Shown: positions 7,245 to 8,174 of the stretch, piece after piece
How the letters are laid out: every line of letters begins with the position of its first letter
How positions within the stretch are numbered: position 1 is the stretch's first letter
Assembly: GCA_049317525.1 (NCBI GenBank)
Contig: JBMOIC010000047.1
Location: 1 to 8,174 of the forward strand
Direction of reading: 5' to 3'
Source: UBA961 sp049317525
GTDB lineage: Bacteria > Bacteroidota > Ignavibacteria > Kapaibacteriales > UBA961
DNA: 8,174 bases
The notes under the pieces: model-generated
Told to the model about the DNA's origin: nothing
Seen by the model: the letters and a program-made list of their open reading frames with translations, nothing else
The model's database searches: none
Made by a program: the position numbers and the translations under genes

Positions 7245-8174
7245 AAAAATAGAAAGTACTCTTTATGTTGTATCAACTCCTATTGGAAATGATGATGATA
7301 TTTCTTTAAGGGCTTTAAAAACAATTAATTCTGTAGATACTATTATTTGTGAAGAAGCATCTGAAGGTGCTTTGCTTCTAAAAAAACATAATATCAAGAA
7401 AGAACTTGAAGAATTAAATGAACATAATGAAGATGAACAAACTCCTATACTAATAGAAAGACTTAAAGCTGGTGAATCTTTTGTTCTCATTTCTGATTGT
7501 GGAACTCCGGTTTTTGCAGATCCAGGAAAGATTCTCATCAATGCAGCTTTAGATGAAAATCTCAATATTGTAGTTGTTCCCGGTGCTAGTTCTTTGCTTA
7601 CTGCTTTGGTTCGAAGTGGTTTCAGATCAGATAGATTTACGTGTGCTGGCTTTTTAAGTAGAAAATCAGAAGAAAGAACTGCTCAATTAGATGATTTATC
7701 TTTTGAGCCAAGAACAGTAGTCTTACTAGAGACTCCATATAGGCTGATGCCTATGCTAGAATCTGCTATAAAAGTAATGCCTGATCGTAAAGCTTATATT
7801 GGATGTAATCTTACGATGTCTTTCGAATCACACCATTATGGTACTTTTTCTGAATTACATACAAAATTCACTGAAAATAAATTTAAAGGTGAATTTGTTA
7901 TCGTGTTTGAAGAAAATTCTTCTACTTCATCTGATTATTATAAAACATATACTTCAAAACCATATGAACAAGAGGATTTAACTGCTCTAGCGGTTAAACC
8001 TACAAAAACTCTTCCTTCTTTTGATTTTATTCCAGCACAAGATGTTACTGATGAAGATAGAGCAAATGCTATTCAACCAGATGAAGCTGAACTAAAGCGT
8101 GCAAGTGGGTCTTCTAGTGATAGAAAAGATTCTCGCGGCGGTTCTGGATTCTCTAGAGATAGAAAAGATTCTCG
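7234..8174 (+). CDS. rsmI: RsmI-like 16S rRNA (cytidine-2'-O)-methyltransferase, 3'-truncated by the window edge
   Basis: RsmI uses SAM to 2'-O-methylate C1402 in the 30S decoding centre. The frame is open from ATG 7234 to the right edge (313 full codons). Family landmarks are LYVVSTPIGNDDDISLRAL (residues 10-28), LNEHNE (61-66), SDCGTPVFADPG (87-98), VPGASSLLTAL (115-125), SGFRSDRF (128-135), GFLSRK (139-144) and GEFVIVF (219-225). Several classical motifs differ: EDTR is EEAS (40-43), YExPHR is LETPYR (165-170), and RELTK is CNLTM (191-195). It may therefore be a lineage-specific form or paralogue, and the site specificity is inferred. The methyltransferase domain ends near residue 228. At least 85 further residues form a low-complexity tail ending in a 13-residue S/R/D/K/G repeat. 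The start overlaps the nuclease gene by 11 bases; AGG at 7223-7225 may serve as a weak ribosome site. Confidence 0.82.
   Translation, partial: MKNKKIESTLYVVSTPIGNDDDISLRALKTINSVDTIICEEASEGALLLKKHNIKKELEELNEHNEDEQTPILIERLKAGESFVLISDCGTPVFADPGKILINAALDENLNIVVVPGASSLLTALVRSGFRSDRFTCAGFLSRKSEERTAQLDDLSFEPRTVVLLETPYRLMPMLESAIKVMPDRKAYIGCNLTMSFESHHYGTFSELHTKFTENKFKGEFVIVFEENSSTSSDYYKTYTSKPYEQEDLTALAVKPTKTLPSFDFIPAQDVTDEDRANAIQPDEAELKRASGSSSDRKDSRGGSGFSRDRKDS
8113..8174 (+). repeat. 39-bp-period direct repeat in the 3' tail of the rsmI-like gene
   Basis: A 23-base segment at 8113-8135 recurs at 8152-8174 with one mismatch. Its invariant part, gatagaaaagattctcg, is at 8119-8135 and 8158-8174. The period of 39 bases is 13 codons and gives SSDRKDSR, then GGSGFSRDRKDSR. 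The second copy is cut by the window edge, so more copies may follow. The repeat has more C and G (cgcggcgg) than the surrounding AT-rich gene. Confidence 0.8.

Noticed and set aside
7263..7565. Minus-strand open frame opposite the rsmI-like gene
   Set aside because: The plus-strand frame shows a continuous series of RsmI landmarks over this stretch; the antisense frame is a shadow.
7799..7981. 60-codon plus-strand open frame within the rsmI-like gene
   Set aside because: Out-of-frame overlap with the methyltransferase and tail; Leu/Ile/Asn-rich composition is what AT-rich sequence gives by chance.
8113..8174. CRISPR-like direct repeats at the right edge
   Set aside because: The period is an exact codon multiple, the spacing segment is coding and similar in composition, and both copies stay in frame with the methyltransferase, so it is a protein repeat.

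Overview
The window is one continuous block of co-directional (+ strand) genes from an AT-rich bacterium. There is no intergenic gap longer than about 25 bases, and I see no tRNA, rRNA, CRISPR array, insertion sequence or terminator. The core is a translation and cofactor cluster, infB-rbfA-truB-ribF. It continues into a LipM-like octanoyltransferase gene, a secreted endonuclease I gene and an RsmI-like rRNA methyltransferase gene. The secreted nuclease has a Sec signal peptide and a C-terminus resembling a type IX secretion (T9SS) sorting domain. That, with the divergent RsmI type and the lack of a PUA domain on TruB, points to the Bacteroidota/Chlorobiota group. A Kapabacteria- or Ignavibacteria-like lineage is my tentative guess; it rests on recalled family features, not on a search.

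Layout: 1-2633 is infB, cut by the left edge. Its frame stays open through an ATG at 246 back to base 3, so that ATG is internal. 2645-3049 is rbfA, 3075-3839 truB, 3836-4792 ribF (ATGA overlap with truB), 4800-5531 the lipM-like gene, 5541-7244 the endonuclease gene, and 7234-8174 the rsmI-like gene, which overlaps the nuclease by 11 bases and is cut by the right edge. The tight spacing and overlaps suggest one transcript with translational coupling.

Functionally, IF-2 (initiation), RbfA (30S maturation), TruB (tRNA pseudouridine 55) and the RsmI-like protein (predicted 16S rRNA methylation) all serve translation. RibF makes FMN and FAD, and the LipM-like protein starts lipoylation; both feed flavin- and lipoate-dependent enzymes such as the 2-oxoacid dehydrogenases. 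The exported nuclease is the outlier. The least ordinary features are the low-complexity, repeat-bearing extensions on the proteins at both ends of the block: the IF-2 N-terminus and the RsmI-like C-terminus. I see no clearly new multi-gene system here.
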